Source: Sulfurimonas sp. (GTDB taxonomy: Bacteria; Campylobacterota; Campylobacteria; Campylobacterales; Sulfurimonadaceae). From it: a DNA stretch of 54,731 bases. The position numbers and the translations under genes were made by a program. The first letter of the stretch is position 1, and the number at the start of each line of letters is the position of its first letter. Below, in pieces: positions 34,036 to 42,351 of this stretch. The notes under the pieces are model-generated. The model saw only the letters and a list, made by a program, of their open reading frames with translations. It was not told the origin of the DNA and ran no database searches. The stretch spans positions 1-54,731 of the forward strand of contig JAMORO010000086.1 in assembly GCA_027063505.1 (NCBI GenBank). Direction: 5' to 3'.

Positions 34036-35931
34036 CTATATCGCTTTTGTGATAATTCTATTAAGTCTTGAGATAAAATCAGCAGTATTTTCCAACTCTT
34101 GACCATCAAAAAGTTTCGCTTGGTCTAGAAGTACATGTGCTGCATCTTCAACAAGATTAGTATCAGAAGAGTCATTTAATTTTTTGATTAACTCATTTTT
34201 AGGGTTTATCATAAAGATAGGTGCTGGCTCTGGCATATCTCCACCTTGACCCATCTGTTTCATCATCTGTGCCATTTGGTAAGCTGGATCTTCTTTGTCT
34301 ATTTTGATAGCAACTGGAGAGTCGACAAGCTCAGATGTAGTCTCAACAGATTTTACTGCCTCACCAAGAACATCTTTAAAAGTTTTTGCAAGACCTTCAT
34401 AAGTTTTTGCTACTTCTTCTTCCTCTTTCTTCTCCTCTTCACTCTCTTCAAACTTCGCATCAGCTACAGGAATAAGTTTATAATCTTTGTACTCTGTAAC
34501 CATTGGAAAGATAATAGTGTCTACTTCTTCGTTAAGTACAAGAACATCTATCCCTTTTGCTTTAAAACGCTCTAAGGCTGGAGAAGATTTCAACATTGCT
34601 AAAGAAGTTTTACCAGTTAAGTAATAGATCTCTTTCTTCTCTTCATCAACATTTTTCACAAAATCTTCTATCATTACTGGAGTATCTGAATTTAGTGTGT
34701 TAAATTTTAGAAGTTCTAAGATTTTCTCACGGTTATCAAAGTCATTATAAAGACCCTCTTTAAGAACATTTCCAAACTCAGTGTAGAAAGTGTCATATTT
34801 TTCACTATCTTTCTTCGCCATCTTTCCAAGTTCACTTAAAACTTTTTTTACAGATGCTTTTTTGATTTTAGCCATTACTGCGTTTGATTGTAAAATCTCA
34901 CGAGAAACATTCAATGGAAGATCTTTAGAGTCAATTACACCACGAAGGAAACGCAGGTAAGTTGGCATAAGCTCTTTTTCATCATCAGTAATGAAAACAC
35001 GATTAATGTAAAGCTTGATACCCGTTTGGTAATCTACTCTATATAAGTCCATTGGTGCTTTAGATGGAATGTAAAAAAGTGTAGTGTACTCAACAGCACC
35101 CTCCGCTTTGTTATGCATCCAAGCTAAAGGCTCTTCACTTGAGTGTGCGATAGAGCTATAAAAATCTTTATACTCATCTTCCGTTATATCTTTTTTAGAC
35201 ATAGTCCAAAGAGCATTTGCACGGTTAATTTGTACATTTTCTATCTCCGTTCTAGAAGGCTCAATTTCTTCTTTTCCTTCATCATCCATAACAGCTGGAA
35301 TATGTTTCTCTTTATCCATAAAAATTGGGAAAGGAATGTGGTTAGAGTATTTTTTAATGATTGTCTCAATACGGTGTACTTCTAAGAACTCATCTTCATC
35401 ATCTTTTAGATGCATAACGATTTGTGTTCCGTGACCTTCCATAGTTGCATTTTCTATCTCAAAAGAGCCATCACCTGTACTAGTCCATAAGAAAGCTTGG
35501 CTCTCACCCGCTTTTCTTGTTGTAACTTCTACCTTATCTGCAACCATAAAACAAGCATAGAAACCAACACCAAATTGACCGATTAAGTTAGAGTCCTCTT
35601 TTTGATCTCCAGTAAGATTTTCTAAGAATGCTTTTGTACCAGATTTTGCGATAGTACCAAGGTTATTCATAAGGTCTTCTTCATTCATCCCTATACCAGT
35701 ATCTTTAATTGTTAAAGTTTTTGCTTCTTTGTTTGCAACGATGTCAATACGTGGATTAAAAGTTATATCTTTGTATTTTTCATCTGTAAGTACTAACATA
35801 TTTAATTTATCTAATGCATCTGAACCATTTGAAACAAGCTCACGAATAAAAATTTCTTTGTTTGAATAGAGTGAGTGTATCATAAGGTGTAATATTTGAT
35901 TTGCTTCTGTTTGAAACTGATGTTTTGCCAT
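34036..35931 (-). CDS. htpG: Chaperone HtpG (Hsp90)
   Basis: This 631-residue bacterial Hsp90 shows the GHKL ATP site in full (ELVSNGSDALDKL, IKDTGIGMNEEDL, GQFGVGFYACFMVADKV). The middle-domain arginine segment (LPLNVSREILQSN) and a C-terminal dimerisation domain are also present. A charged EEEKKEEEEVAK insertion lies before the C-terminal domain. The ribosome binding site AAGGA precedes the ATG, and a TGCTAAAAT promoter element lies 31 bases upstream. I saw no CIRCE or HAIR heat-shock operator in the 154-base upstream gap. Confidence 0.97.
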   Translation of the reverse strand: MAKHQFQTEANQILHLMIHSLYSNKEIFIRELVSNGSDALDKLNMLVLTDEKYKDITFNPRIDIVANKEAKTLTIKDTGIGMNEEDLMNNLGTIAKSGTKAFLENLTGDQKEDSNLIGQFGVGFYACFMVADKVEVTTRKAGESQAFLWTSTGDGSFEIENATMEGHGTQIVMHLKDDEDEFLEVHRIETIIKKYSNHIPFPIFMDKEKHIPAVMDDEGKEEIEPSRTEIENVQINRANALWTMSKKDITEDEYKDFYSSIAHSSEEPLAWMHNKAEGAVEYTTLFYIPSKAPMDLYRVDYQTGIKLYINRVFITDDEKELMPTYLRFLRGVIDSKDLPLNVSREILQSNAVMAKIKKASVKKVLSELGKMAKKDSEKYDTFYTEFGNVLKEGLYNDFDNREKILELLKFNTLNSDTPVMIEDFVKNVDEEKKEIYYLTGKTSLAMLKSSPALERFKAKGIDVLVLNEEVDTIIFPMVTEYKDYKLIPVADAKFEESEEEKKEEEEVAKTYEGLAKTFKDVLGEAVKSVETTSELVDSPVAIKIDKEDPAYQMAQMMKQMGQGGDMPEPAPIFMINPKNELIKKLNDSSDTNLVEDAAHVLLDQAKLFDGQELENTADFISRLNRIITKAI

Positions 35932-35961
35932 AGTTAAATCCTTTTTTTATAAATTTAAAGA

Positions 35962-35970
35962 ATTTTAGCA
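35962..35970 (-). promoter_or_regulatory. Extended -10 promoter element of htpG
   Basis: TGCTAAAAT on the minus strand predicts a transcript start near 35955 and a 24-base leader carrying AAGGA. It matches the element upstream of gatC. Confidence 0.45.
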
Positions 35971-36073
35971 AAGAAAAGTTAATAGTTTTATTATCCATCA
36001 ACTTAGTTTAGTCATAAAGGCTAAAGTTTTCTTAGTCTATTTTGGTTTTTTTAATTAAAAACAGATTATTTGT

Positions 36074-36079
36074 TATAAT
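36074..36079 (+). promoter_or_regulatory. -10 box giving a leaderless transcript
   Basis: A perfect TATAAT ends six bases before the ATG at 36086, so +1 falls on the A of the start codon. Only T and A occur between, leaving no ribosome binding site. Confidence 0.5.
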
Positions 36080-36085
36080 ATTTTT

Positions 36086-36400
36086 ATGCAAACAGATTTT
36101 ATAAACCAGATTGAACCGACACCAAAGTTACGAACTAAAAAATGTAAAACAGTCGCATTTATACTTAAACTACTTCTCCAATATACCTCTTTTTTCATAG
36201 GGATAGTTCTTTGGTATAAATATGACTATTTTATAGGTATAGGACTTTTTTTATTCTCTCTTCTTGTTATGGGAATCATAAAATCTTACCTGAGAAACTC
36301 TGTGATACCTAAATCCCAACAGGAGTATAACTATACTGATGAGGGCATTGCTACTTGGTATACAGCAAGTGAGCTCTGCATAGAGCTCAAAGAGGATTAA
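36086..36400 (+). CDS. Small membrane protein of unknown function
   Basis: This 104-residue protein has two adjacent hydrophobic helices (about 22-40 and 44-62) and a soluble C-terminal tail ending in acidic residues. There is no known motif. The gene appears to be transcribed without a leader. Its last four bases overlap the 3' end of the convergent surface-protein gene. Confidence 0.65.
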   Translation: MQTDFINQIEPTPKLRTKKCKTVAFILKLLLQYTSFFIGIVLWYKYDYFIGIGLFLFSLLVMGIIKSYLRNSVIPKSQQEYNYTDEGIATWYTASELCIELKED

Positions 36401-39132
36401 AAACTACTACCAATTAGAAACTTTAATTGACTTTCATCTTTAGATATATTGCTGTTATCAGTGTGATAATATTCAAAAGAGACTGGAATTGCACCCTTAT
36501 TAAAGATAACTACATCAAAACGTAATCCTGCCATTAGCTCATTTGTCTCCTCTCTTGAAGCATCAAACTTTTTAAAGTCATAAAATCTATATCGAGTGTA
36601 GATAGATTCACGTTGTAGAGAAAAAGGAAAGGTAAACCAGTAACTAGAGAAATTAAGTACCTTAGAAAAACCTATATCTGCATAAGCAGCACGTTTAAAG
36701 TATGTATTATTATCTAATGTTGGCATAACTAAGGTTGCACTATCCATATCTGCAATGCCAAAAGATGAAACTTTAACACCTCTGGAATCAAACTGGGCAA
36801 GAGTATGGTTTATATTTAAGTCAGTTATAGAGTATTTTCCTGATGCTTGTATATAAAACTCTGCTCCTAGTTCATGTGCAAAATTTAGCTCACCACCGTA
36901 AATCTTATCACTTCTCTCTTTTACACTATATATCTTTGTTCTAATGAGTGAATTGTAATACATACTTTTACCATGGTGTTCTGCCCTACTCAGAATAAGT
37001 GTTCCACTCAAAGGCTCTCTCTCAGCAGTATCATAATCTTGAAAATATGTTGCACCTAAACGCATATCATAATATCCTGTTTGAATAAAAGGGAGTGTTG
37101 CATTTGCAATGATACCGTTTGATCTATTATTATGTTTATCTTCATCTTCTAAAACGCCATACATACTTAAAGAGTATTGTATAAAGTACTGTGAGTTTGC
37201 ATACCCTATACCAGCAATAGAGACATTAGTATCATCTCTTGTTGCAAAAATATTTACACTATTTTGTGTTAATGGATCAGAAAACGATATATTTAACGAG
37301 CCTACCCAAGTATTATTAGCTGCTTTACCAAATGAGAGAGTTGAAGCACTATAATGCATGTTTAAAAAAGAGTAATAATCATCTGATCTGTCTAACTCTG
37401 TAACATCTGTCTCTTTTTCAGTAGTAGTGTACTGTTTATAGTAAGCTTTATCTTCAAAAAAGAGTTTTGTATTAAAGGGTTCTGCTTCTATCTCTTCTAA
37501 ATTAGTTTTGACATAGTAATAATCTTTATCACTCACTGCACTCAGTAAAACTTCTCTATCATTGAAAAGTCTCGCTTCTAAAATATTATCTGCGCTACTT
37601 GCTCTTGTAACTTTCCCCTTTCTATATTTATAAAGGGTCGAACCAAGTTCTGAGTTAGCAATAAAATAAACACTCCCCTCACTATCTACATCAGCAACAA
37701 TCCCATAAAAGCCCTCATAGGTATAGAGTGGCATTTTATTTTTATAGAGTGTTCTTCTCTTTCCTTTATTTTCATTTGCAAAGTAGTAGATATTATCATC
37801 TTTATCGATAATAACAGTTGAGTTTGTATAGCCATAGTACTCACTTCCAACATAGAGTTGTGGATAGTCATAAGAACTTGCAACATCAAAATATACACTA
37901 CGACCATCACTCAGATAACCCTGCACTACTTTAGAGCCACTATCCTTTTTTATAAAAGCCTCATCATCATAAAGACCCTGCGTTATTTTCCAAGGTGAAG
38001 TGTGGTTACTCCCTTGTGTATAGTACTCTCCATCTACTTTTACTACTTTTCCATTAAGCCAACTATCTCTTCTTTTCCTAACAGAACCATCTTCTCTATT
38101 TACCACTACAAGCTCAGGAGTTCTATATCCTGTCTCATTAGTTATAAAAAATATCTCATCTTTATCGCCACCCATAGGAGTGTAAAATTGAGAAGAGGCT
38201 ACTCTAGTACCATTGGCTTCAACAAGGTTTTGAGCTAAAGTACTATATTTATCAGAAAAAACTTTTATATTTGTCTCAAAATCACTTCCTACTGTCTCCT
38301 CCATCGCATAATTTGTAAAAAATGGAAAAGCCCAGTAGGTTGAGTTATTATAGAAGTAACTATTTACTCTTTTCATACCATACTTTTCTGCTAAATAGAG
38401 ATTAAAGAAACCACCAATTTGGTAATAGATATCACCTCCATACGGAAACTCTAACTTAGCATTGTACATATCTTGGGGAGTAATATTTCCGGCTTTTGCT
38501 TGAAGCATCATCATCGCTTGAAAACGACCACTGTATAAACGGCCACCCGTTCCATGCCAAGACTCGTTAAGTACTGCATTTCCTTCAAGCATAAAGGAGT
38601 TCTCTACTACATTTGGAACTATAAACCAAGGCAATGGGAAAAAAACACTCCCATTGCCTAGAAATGAATGAAGTGTTTGAGATACAGCACTCCCTTTAGT
38701 ATTTACCTGGTAGTTATGTGTTGTTTCGTGATAAAGAAGACCATCTAACCATGAAGTATTTGAAAAGTAATCAACAGCAATAGAACCACCAATATAATTT
38801 ATCTGTCTATTATTAGGCCACTGTGTTGAAAAACCATTTGCAATCTGGTTTTTATCAGAGATGAGTCCTACATAAAGTGTCTCATCAAGCTTCCAATGAA
38901 AAAACTCTTCATAATCAGAATGTAGTGCTTCTTCCATCTCCAAAGTATGCTTTGCAAAAGGAATATTATCTTTAGTATATATTATTTCAATATTTCTATC
39001 TTTAAGTTCATACTTGTAATAAGCATCATCATGAGGAACAACAGCATCACCTGTTTTAGAGGGAGCAGGAACTATAACTGCATGAAGAGTCGTAAAAATC
39101 ACTAATATAGAGAAGAGTAGAGTCAATTTCAT
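36397..39132 (-). CDS. Outer-membrane protein with zinc metallopeptidase motif, propeller-like middle and barrel end
   Basis: This 911-residue secreted protein has a signal peptide ending near LHA-VI. Residues 130-190 show LLYHETTHNYQ (H135-E-x2-H139) and, 44 residues later, FMLEGNAVLNES (Glu183), the spacing of gluzincin peptidases. Residues of about 310-560 form short strand repeats with aromatic turns, like a beta-propeller. The C-terminal third (about 600-911) has alternating amphipathic strands and ends in Phe (FLIGSSF), the hallmark of an outer-membrane barrel. I do not know a named family with this combination. It is monocistronic, with AGGAAAATAA as ribosome binding site. Confidence 0.75.
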   Translation of the reverse strand: MKLTLLFSILVIFTTLHAVIVPAPSKTGDAVVPHDDAYYKYELKDRNIEIIYTKDNIPFAKHTLEMEEALHSDYEEFFHWKLDETLYVGLISDKNQIANGFSTQWPNNRQINYIGGSIAVDYFSNTSWLDGLLYHETTHNYQVNTKGSAVSQTLHSFLGNGSVFFPLPWFIVPNVVENSFMLEGNAVLNESWHGTGGRLYSGRFQAMMMLQAKAGNITPQDMYNAKLEFPYGGDIYYQIGGFFNLYLAEKYGMKRVNSYFYNNSTYWAFPFFTNYAMEETVGSDFETNIKVFSDKYSTLAQNLVEANGTRVASSQFYTPMGGDKDEIFFITNETGYRTPELVVVNREDGSVRKRRDSWLNGKVVKVDGEYYTQGSNHTSPWKITQGLYDDEAFIKKDSGSKVVQGYLSDGRSVYFDVASSYDYPQLYVGSEYYGYTNSTVIIDKDDNIYYFANENKGKRRTLYKNKMPLYTYEGFYGIVADVDSEGSVYFIANSELGSTLYKYRKGKVTRASSADNILEARLFNDREVLLSAVSDKDYYYVKTNLEEIEAEPFNTKLFFEDKAYYKQYTTTEKETDVTELDRSDDYYSFLNMHYSASTLSFGKAANNTWVGSLNISFSDPLTQNSVNIFATRDDTNVSIAGIGYANSQYFIQYSLSMYGVLEDEDKHNNRSNGIIANATLPFIQTGYYDMRLGATYFQDYDTAEREPLSGTLILSRAEHHGKSMYYNSLIRTKIYSVKERSDKIYGGELNFAHELGAEFYIQASGKYSITDLNINHTLAQFDSRGVKVSSFGIADMDSATLVMPTLDNNTYFKRAAYADIGFSKVLNFSSYWFTFPFSLQRESIYTRYRFYDFKKFDASREETNELMAGLRFDVVIFNKGAIPVSFEYYHTDNSNISKDESQLKFLIGSSF

Positions 39133-39140
39133 TTATTTTC

Positions 39141-39522
39141 CTATTTAATTTTTAGAGTAATTAATACTTTAGTAAAATTTCTAATACTTTTAGCCTCTTC
39201 TAAAAGAAGTTTGTTGATGTCAGCCTGTTTTACAGAGTGAAAAGCTCTACATCCCCTACACCCTACAAGATAGACTTTTACTAAACGCTATTGCAGCTCT
39301 TTAGCAACAGCATTTGTCTCTATCTTCCCATCTTTTCGGTTCAAGTAAGCATCCTCAGTTAATTCAGATATAGAAGAAGGGATTATTTTTTCTATTTTAT
39401 TACGTACCTTCTATGCTATGGTTTGAGAAGCACCACTTGAACTCACTGCTATTTTTAGTTTGCCATACTCTAAAAGTGCAGCAAATAGGTTTATTATTTA
39501 AAATTATTGGGAGTGTTTTCAT
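39141..39522 (-). pseudogene. Decayed siroheme synthase (SirC / uroporphyrinogen methyltransferase)
   Basis: This 519-base gap holds no intact gene but carries recognisable wreckage on the minus strand. It starts ATG with MKTLPIILNNKPI, like the first residues of precorrin-2 dehydrogenase, then jumps frame to FAALLEYGKLKIAVSSSGASQ, the conserved SirC segment before the dimerisation domain. About 100 codons of the NAD fold are missing. In-frame stops follow after QTIA and KELQ. Next comes VKVYLVG, and in a shifted frame GVGDVELFTL, the opening of a uroporphyrin-III methyltransferase. Two stops, at least two frame changes and a deletion make function implausible. Remaining bases 39523-39651 hold only AT-rich leader. 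Confidence 0.75.
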
Positions 39523-39651
39523 AGATGAATTATGCCTTAATTTCATTAATACATCATCTGTTTTAGGGTATTGTACGATATAATTTTATATTATAAATAA
39601 ATATTTTTTAAACCTAGAAATTTTAGTTAAAAACACTCCATAAGGAAAACA

Positions 39652-40350
39652 ATGGATAATAAGCACTACCCCTATACTATTTTGTTTATAGAAGATGAAA
39701 AAATGTTGCGAGAAAATTATGTTCAGCATCTAAAACACTACTTCAAAAGTGTCTATGAAGCTGAAGATGGTGAAATAGCATATAAAATATATAAAGAGAA
39801 AAAACCAGATATATTAATAATAGATATAAACATACCAAAATTAAATGGTTTAGACTTACTCAAAAGAATTAGAAAAAATGACCATGCAACAAAAGCTATT
39901 GTACTTACAGCTCACTCTGATGTAGATTTTTTACTACAAGCGACATCACTCAAACTTACGAAGTACCTTGTTAAACCCATAACAAGACGAGAGCTCCAAG
40001 ATGCTCTCAATTTAGTACTCGAAGAGTTATCTAAGTTTGATACAATAGGAAAAGAGCTACTCCAACTCAAAGAGAATTATAGTTTTAATTTTAAAGAAGA
40101 GGAGCTATATCACCTTAAAGAGAATATTTTACTTACAAAAAAAGAGAAAATGTTCTTTTTACTCCTGAGTAAAAATAGTAAAAAGGTGTTTACTTACAGT
40201 GAAATTATTTCATATTTATGGGAAGACTCTTATTCTGATAGTGATAAAATCGATCCACTTAAAACCATCATAAAAAATTTACGAAAAAAGCTACCAAAAA
40301 ATACTATAAAAAATATTTTTGGTACTGGATATAAACTTAAAATTGACTAA
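39652..40350 (+). CDS. OmpR-type response regulator, orphan
   Basis: This is a 232-residue two-domain regulator. The receiver (about 8-122) has acidic pocket EDE, phospho-acceptor Asp58 in ILIIDINIPKLNG, Thr/Ala switch VLTAHSD and Lys in KYLVKPI. The C-terminal winged helix (about 150-232) binds DNA: LTKKEKMFFLLL, the recognition helix around KTIIKNLRKKL, and the wing IKNIFGTGYKL. No kinase is adjacent, and the two hybrid kinases in the window are far away. The ribosome binding site AAGGAAAAC precedes the ATG. Confidence 0.92.
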   Translation: MDNKHYPYTILFIEDEKMLRENYVQHLKHYFKSVYEAEDGEIAYKIYKEKKPDILIIDINIPKLNGLDLLKRIRKNDHATKAIVLTAHSDVDFLLQATSLKLTKYLVKPITRRELQDALNLVLEELSKFDTIGKELLQLKENYSFNFKEEELYHLKENILLTKKEKMFFLLLSKNSKKVFTYSEIISYLWEDSYSDSDKIDPLKTIIKNLRKKLPKNTIKNIFGTGYKLKID

Positions 40351-40356
40351 GTAAAA

Positions 40357-40662
40357 CTATCCAGCAAGTGCTTTTTTAACATTATCAGCAGCCATTGTGA
40401 TGTTCCATACTGGCTCCCAAACAACTTCAACATCTACTTCTTTAATGTTTGCCATTTTTTCAACTGACTCTTTTACCCACTGAACAATCATCTGATGCAG
40501 AGGACATGCTTTTGTAGAGAGTGTCATAGTTACTTTTACATTTCCTTCATCATCAGACTCAGCATCATAAATAAGTCCCATCTCAACAAGATTAAATCCA
40601 ACCTCAGGGTCAATTACTGTAGAAATCGCTAAAAATAGTTCCTCTTTTGTGTACATTGCCAT
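40357..40662 (-). CDS. DUF59/MIP18-family metal-sulfur cluster assembly protein
   Basis: This 101-residue single-domain protein is of the SufT/PaaD type. Typical text is VIDPEVGFNLVEMGLIYD followed by KVTMTLSTKACPLHQMIVQWV with the conserved reactive Cys, and the EVVWEPVWNI strand. Family members help to load iron-sulfur clusters or other metal centres. It is last in the run DUF2249-like, oxidase-like membrane protein, DUF59, so it may mature a metalloprotein of that group; this is inference. Confidence 0.88.
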   Translation of the reverse strand: MAMYTKEELFLAISTVIDPEVGFNLVEMGLIYDAESDDEGNVKVTMTLSTKACPLHQMIVQWVKESVEKMANIKEVDVEVVWEPVWNITMAADNVKKALAG

Positions 40663-40675
40663 TATATTTTCCTTA

Positions 40676-41911
40676 TTATTTAAAGTTTATCATATAGAGC
40701 ATACTTCTAAAAAATGCGAATGCTCCTACTACTAAAAAGGATGCTCCAGCATTTATAAGAACATCACTTTTAGTTACTATTGCTAGAGTTACTAGCAAAA
40801 CACCAACAGCACAAAAAATCATCTGTGCTTGAGAGCTTTTGTATGGCACCATATCAGCTAACATTGGAATTTTTTGCTTTCCTACTAAAGGAGAAAATCT
40901 TTCAAACCAAACCAAGAATGGAATGATTTTATAGATATGTCCTGTAATTAAAAAACCAAAGAAACCAAAAAAGAGTAACCATGCAGTCGCTAACAAAAGC
41001 TCTTCACTTCCTACTATAAAATAACTTATACCAAGGAGTAATGACCCAATGAGTGAACTATACGATATCATTAACGAAATAGCATAAACATCATTCTCTT
41101 TTCGAGGACGACTTCTATAAATCACATATATTATATAAAAATAAAATAGTAGTGATATAAATGAAAGAGCATATCCAAGATATGAAAGAGCAGCTATATC
41201 AATAAGAGTAGAAGCTACTACACTCACGACTCCAAGAGTCATTAATGAGATCGCTATTTCCAGTGGTCGCATAGAAAAATCATGTGCTAAAGTAAACATA
41301 GGTACAAGAACGATAGATAACCCCATAATTGTTATACTAATATAGCCACCAATTACAAGATAAACATGTGCTTTTAAAAGTGCTGAAATATCAAAACTGA
41401 GTGTTCCAGCATAAGAGAGTGCCATAACTAATCCAAAAATAATTCCAAAAAATAGAAATGTATTTGAGATGAGTACACTGCTCATCACTAGATTTAGCTT
41501 TTTTACTTTAAAGATAGTCATAAAGATTTCCATTACGAAAATCATCATTGCTATTAGTACAACCACTCCACCATACGGCAACAAGGCTGCAGAGTATAAA
41601 AAGCCAAAGACCATAAGAAGCGTTCCTATGAGTAGTAGTGGCCAAATAGCATAAAAAAGTTCCACACCAAAATGCCCTACTTCCAAAACAACAGGCACTA
41701 ACTGTGCCATCGCTCCGAAAATAGTCATCATTATAAACCCAAGTAAAAATAGATGTGTAAAACTAATCACACTTGGATTTGAGAAGTAAAGATCACTGCT
41801 TGTAAAACTAAAGATATAAAAAGTGGAGAGTATATAAAACAATCCACCTAATATAAAAAAGGGGGCAATAAGCTTAAATGGTGGTGCAAAATCTTGTGAA
41901 ATGCTACTCAT
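40676..41911 (-). CDS. NnrS / haem-copper oxidase subunit I-like membrane protein
   Basis: This 411-residue inner-membrane protein has about twelve hydrophobic helices. Histidines fall at conserved-looking helix positions: SFTHLFLLGFIMMTIFGAMAQLVP, KAHVYLVIGGYISITIMGLS and ITGHIYKIIPFLVWFERFSPL. The pattern recalls NnrS and catalytic subunits of cbb3/NO-reductase-type oxidases, which bind haem through helix histidines. It lacks the full six-His set, so oxidase activity is doubtful. A role in nitric oxide handling is suggested by context: a DNR-type box upstream and a Crp/Fnr gene next door. The gene starts eight bases after the DUF2249-like gene ends. Confidence 0.65.
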   Translation of the reverse strand: MSSISQDFAPPFKLIAPFFILGGLFYILSTFYIFSFTSSDLYFSNPSVISFTHLFLLGFIMMTIFGAMAQLVPVVLEVGHFGVELFYAIWPLLLIGTLLMVFGFLYSAALLPYGGVVVLIAMMIFVMEIFMTIFKVKKLNLVMSSVLISNTFLFFGIIFGLVMALSYAGTLSFDISALLKAHVYLVIGGYISITIMGLSIVLVPMFTLAHDFSMRPLEIAISLMTLGVVSVVASTLIDIAALSYLGYALSFISLLFYFYIIYVIYRSRPRKENDVYAISLMISYSSLIGSLLLGISYFIVGSEELLLATAWLLFFGFFGFLITGHIYKIIPFLVWFERFSPLVGKQKIPMLADMVPYKSSQAQMIFCAVGVLLVTLAIVTKSDVLINAGASFLVVGAFAFFRSMLYMINFK

Positions 41912-41919
41912 TAGTTATT

Positions 41920-42267
41920 TTACCCGTGGCAAGAAGTTTGTGTAAGATCTGATTCTGATGCTGCATTATTATCATAAGTAAAAGTAACTTTTACTAACCC
42001 ACCATCTATGTTTTCAACTACATGTTGTACATCTGCACCTAGTTTATCAAAAAGACCACCTGGTGCTTTATGATTAATCATTACTAAAGTACCATCTGTC
42101 CCTTTAATCATTTTTAAACCACTCATAGCGTTTACCATTGGATGAGGAGGTCCCTCTGCTGAAGTATCAAAGTAGTATGTACTCTCTCCATCTTTTGCAA
42201 GTTTGAAAAAATCAACTGTTGCACCTTCTACTTCTACCTTTACAGCTTCGCTTGGAATATTTGACAT
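41920..42267 (-). CDS. DUF2249-like small soluble protein
   Basis: This 115-residue protein resembles DUF2249 domains: the acidic start DFFKLAKDGESTYYFDTS, PPHPMVNAMSGLKMIKGTDGTLVMINHKAPGGL with a His and Pro, and a beta end VKVTFTYD. DUF2249 has a TusA-like fold and is often found beside nitrogen-oxide genes. The tail carries a single Cys-His (TSCHG) that could bind metal or sulfur. It is the first gene after a predicted Fnr-class promoter, with AAGGA eight bases before the ATG. The similarity was judged by eye and is moderate. Confidence 0.6.
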   Translation of the reverse strand: MSNIPSEAVKVEVEGATVDFFKLAKDGESTYYFDTSAEGPPHPMVNAMSGLKMIKGTDGTLVMINHKAPGGLFDKLGADVQHVVENIDGGLVKVTFTYDNNAASESDLTQTSCHG

Positions 42268-42299
42268 AATATAAATCCTTCTTATTTAAATTTTGTCGT

Positions 42300-42341
42300 A
42301 TTGTAGTAAATGATAATTAATATTAAGTTGACATATGTCAA
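42300..42341 (-). promoter_or_regulatory. Class II Crp/Fnr-type promoter with TTGAC-N4-GTCAA operator
   Basis: The perfect 14-bp palindrome TTGACATATGTCAA occupies 42328-42341. On the minus strand a -10 hexamer TACAAT lies at 42305-42300, so the predicted start is 42293. The palindrome centre (42334.5) is then exactly at -41.5, the position used by activators of the Crp/Fnr family that replace the -35 box. The half-site TTGAC fits the E-x-x-S-R recognition helix of the adjacent regulator. Confidence 0.75.
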
Positions 42342-42351
42342 GAAATTAGAT

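Noticed and set aside
35932..36085. Heat-shock operator (CIRCE or HAIR) upstream of htpG
   Set aside because: Only a 5-bp TTTAG/CTAAA repeat is present; neither consensus is found.
40676..41911. Calling the twelve-helix protein a working terminal oxidase
   Set aside because: The complete set of haem and copper histidines is not visible and no cytochrome c subunit is adjacent.
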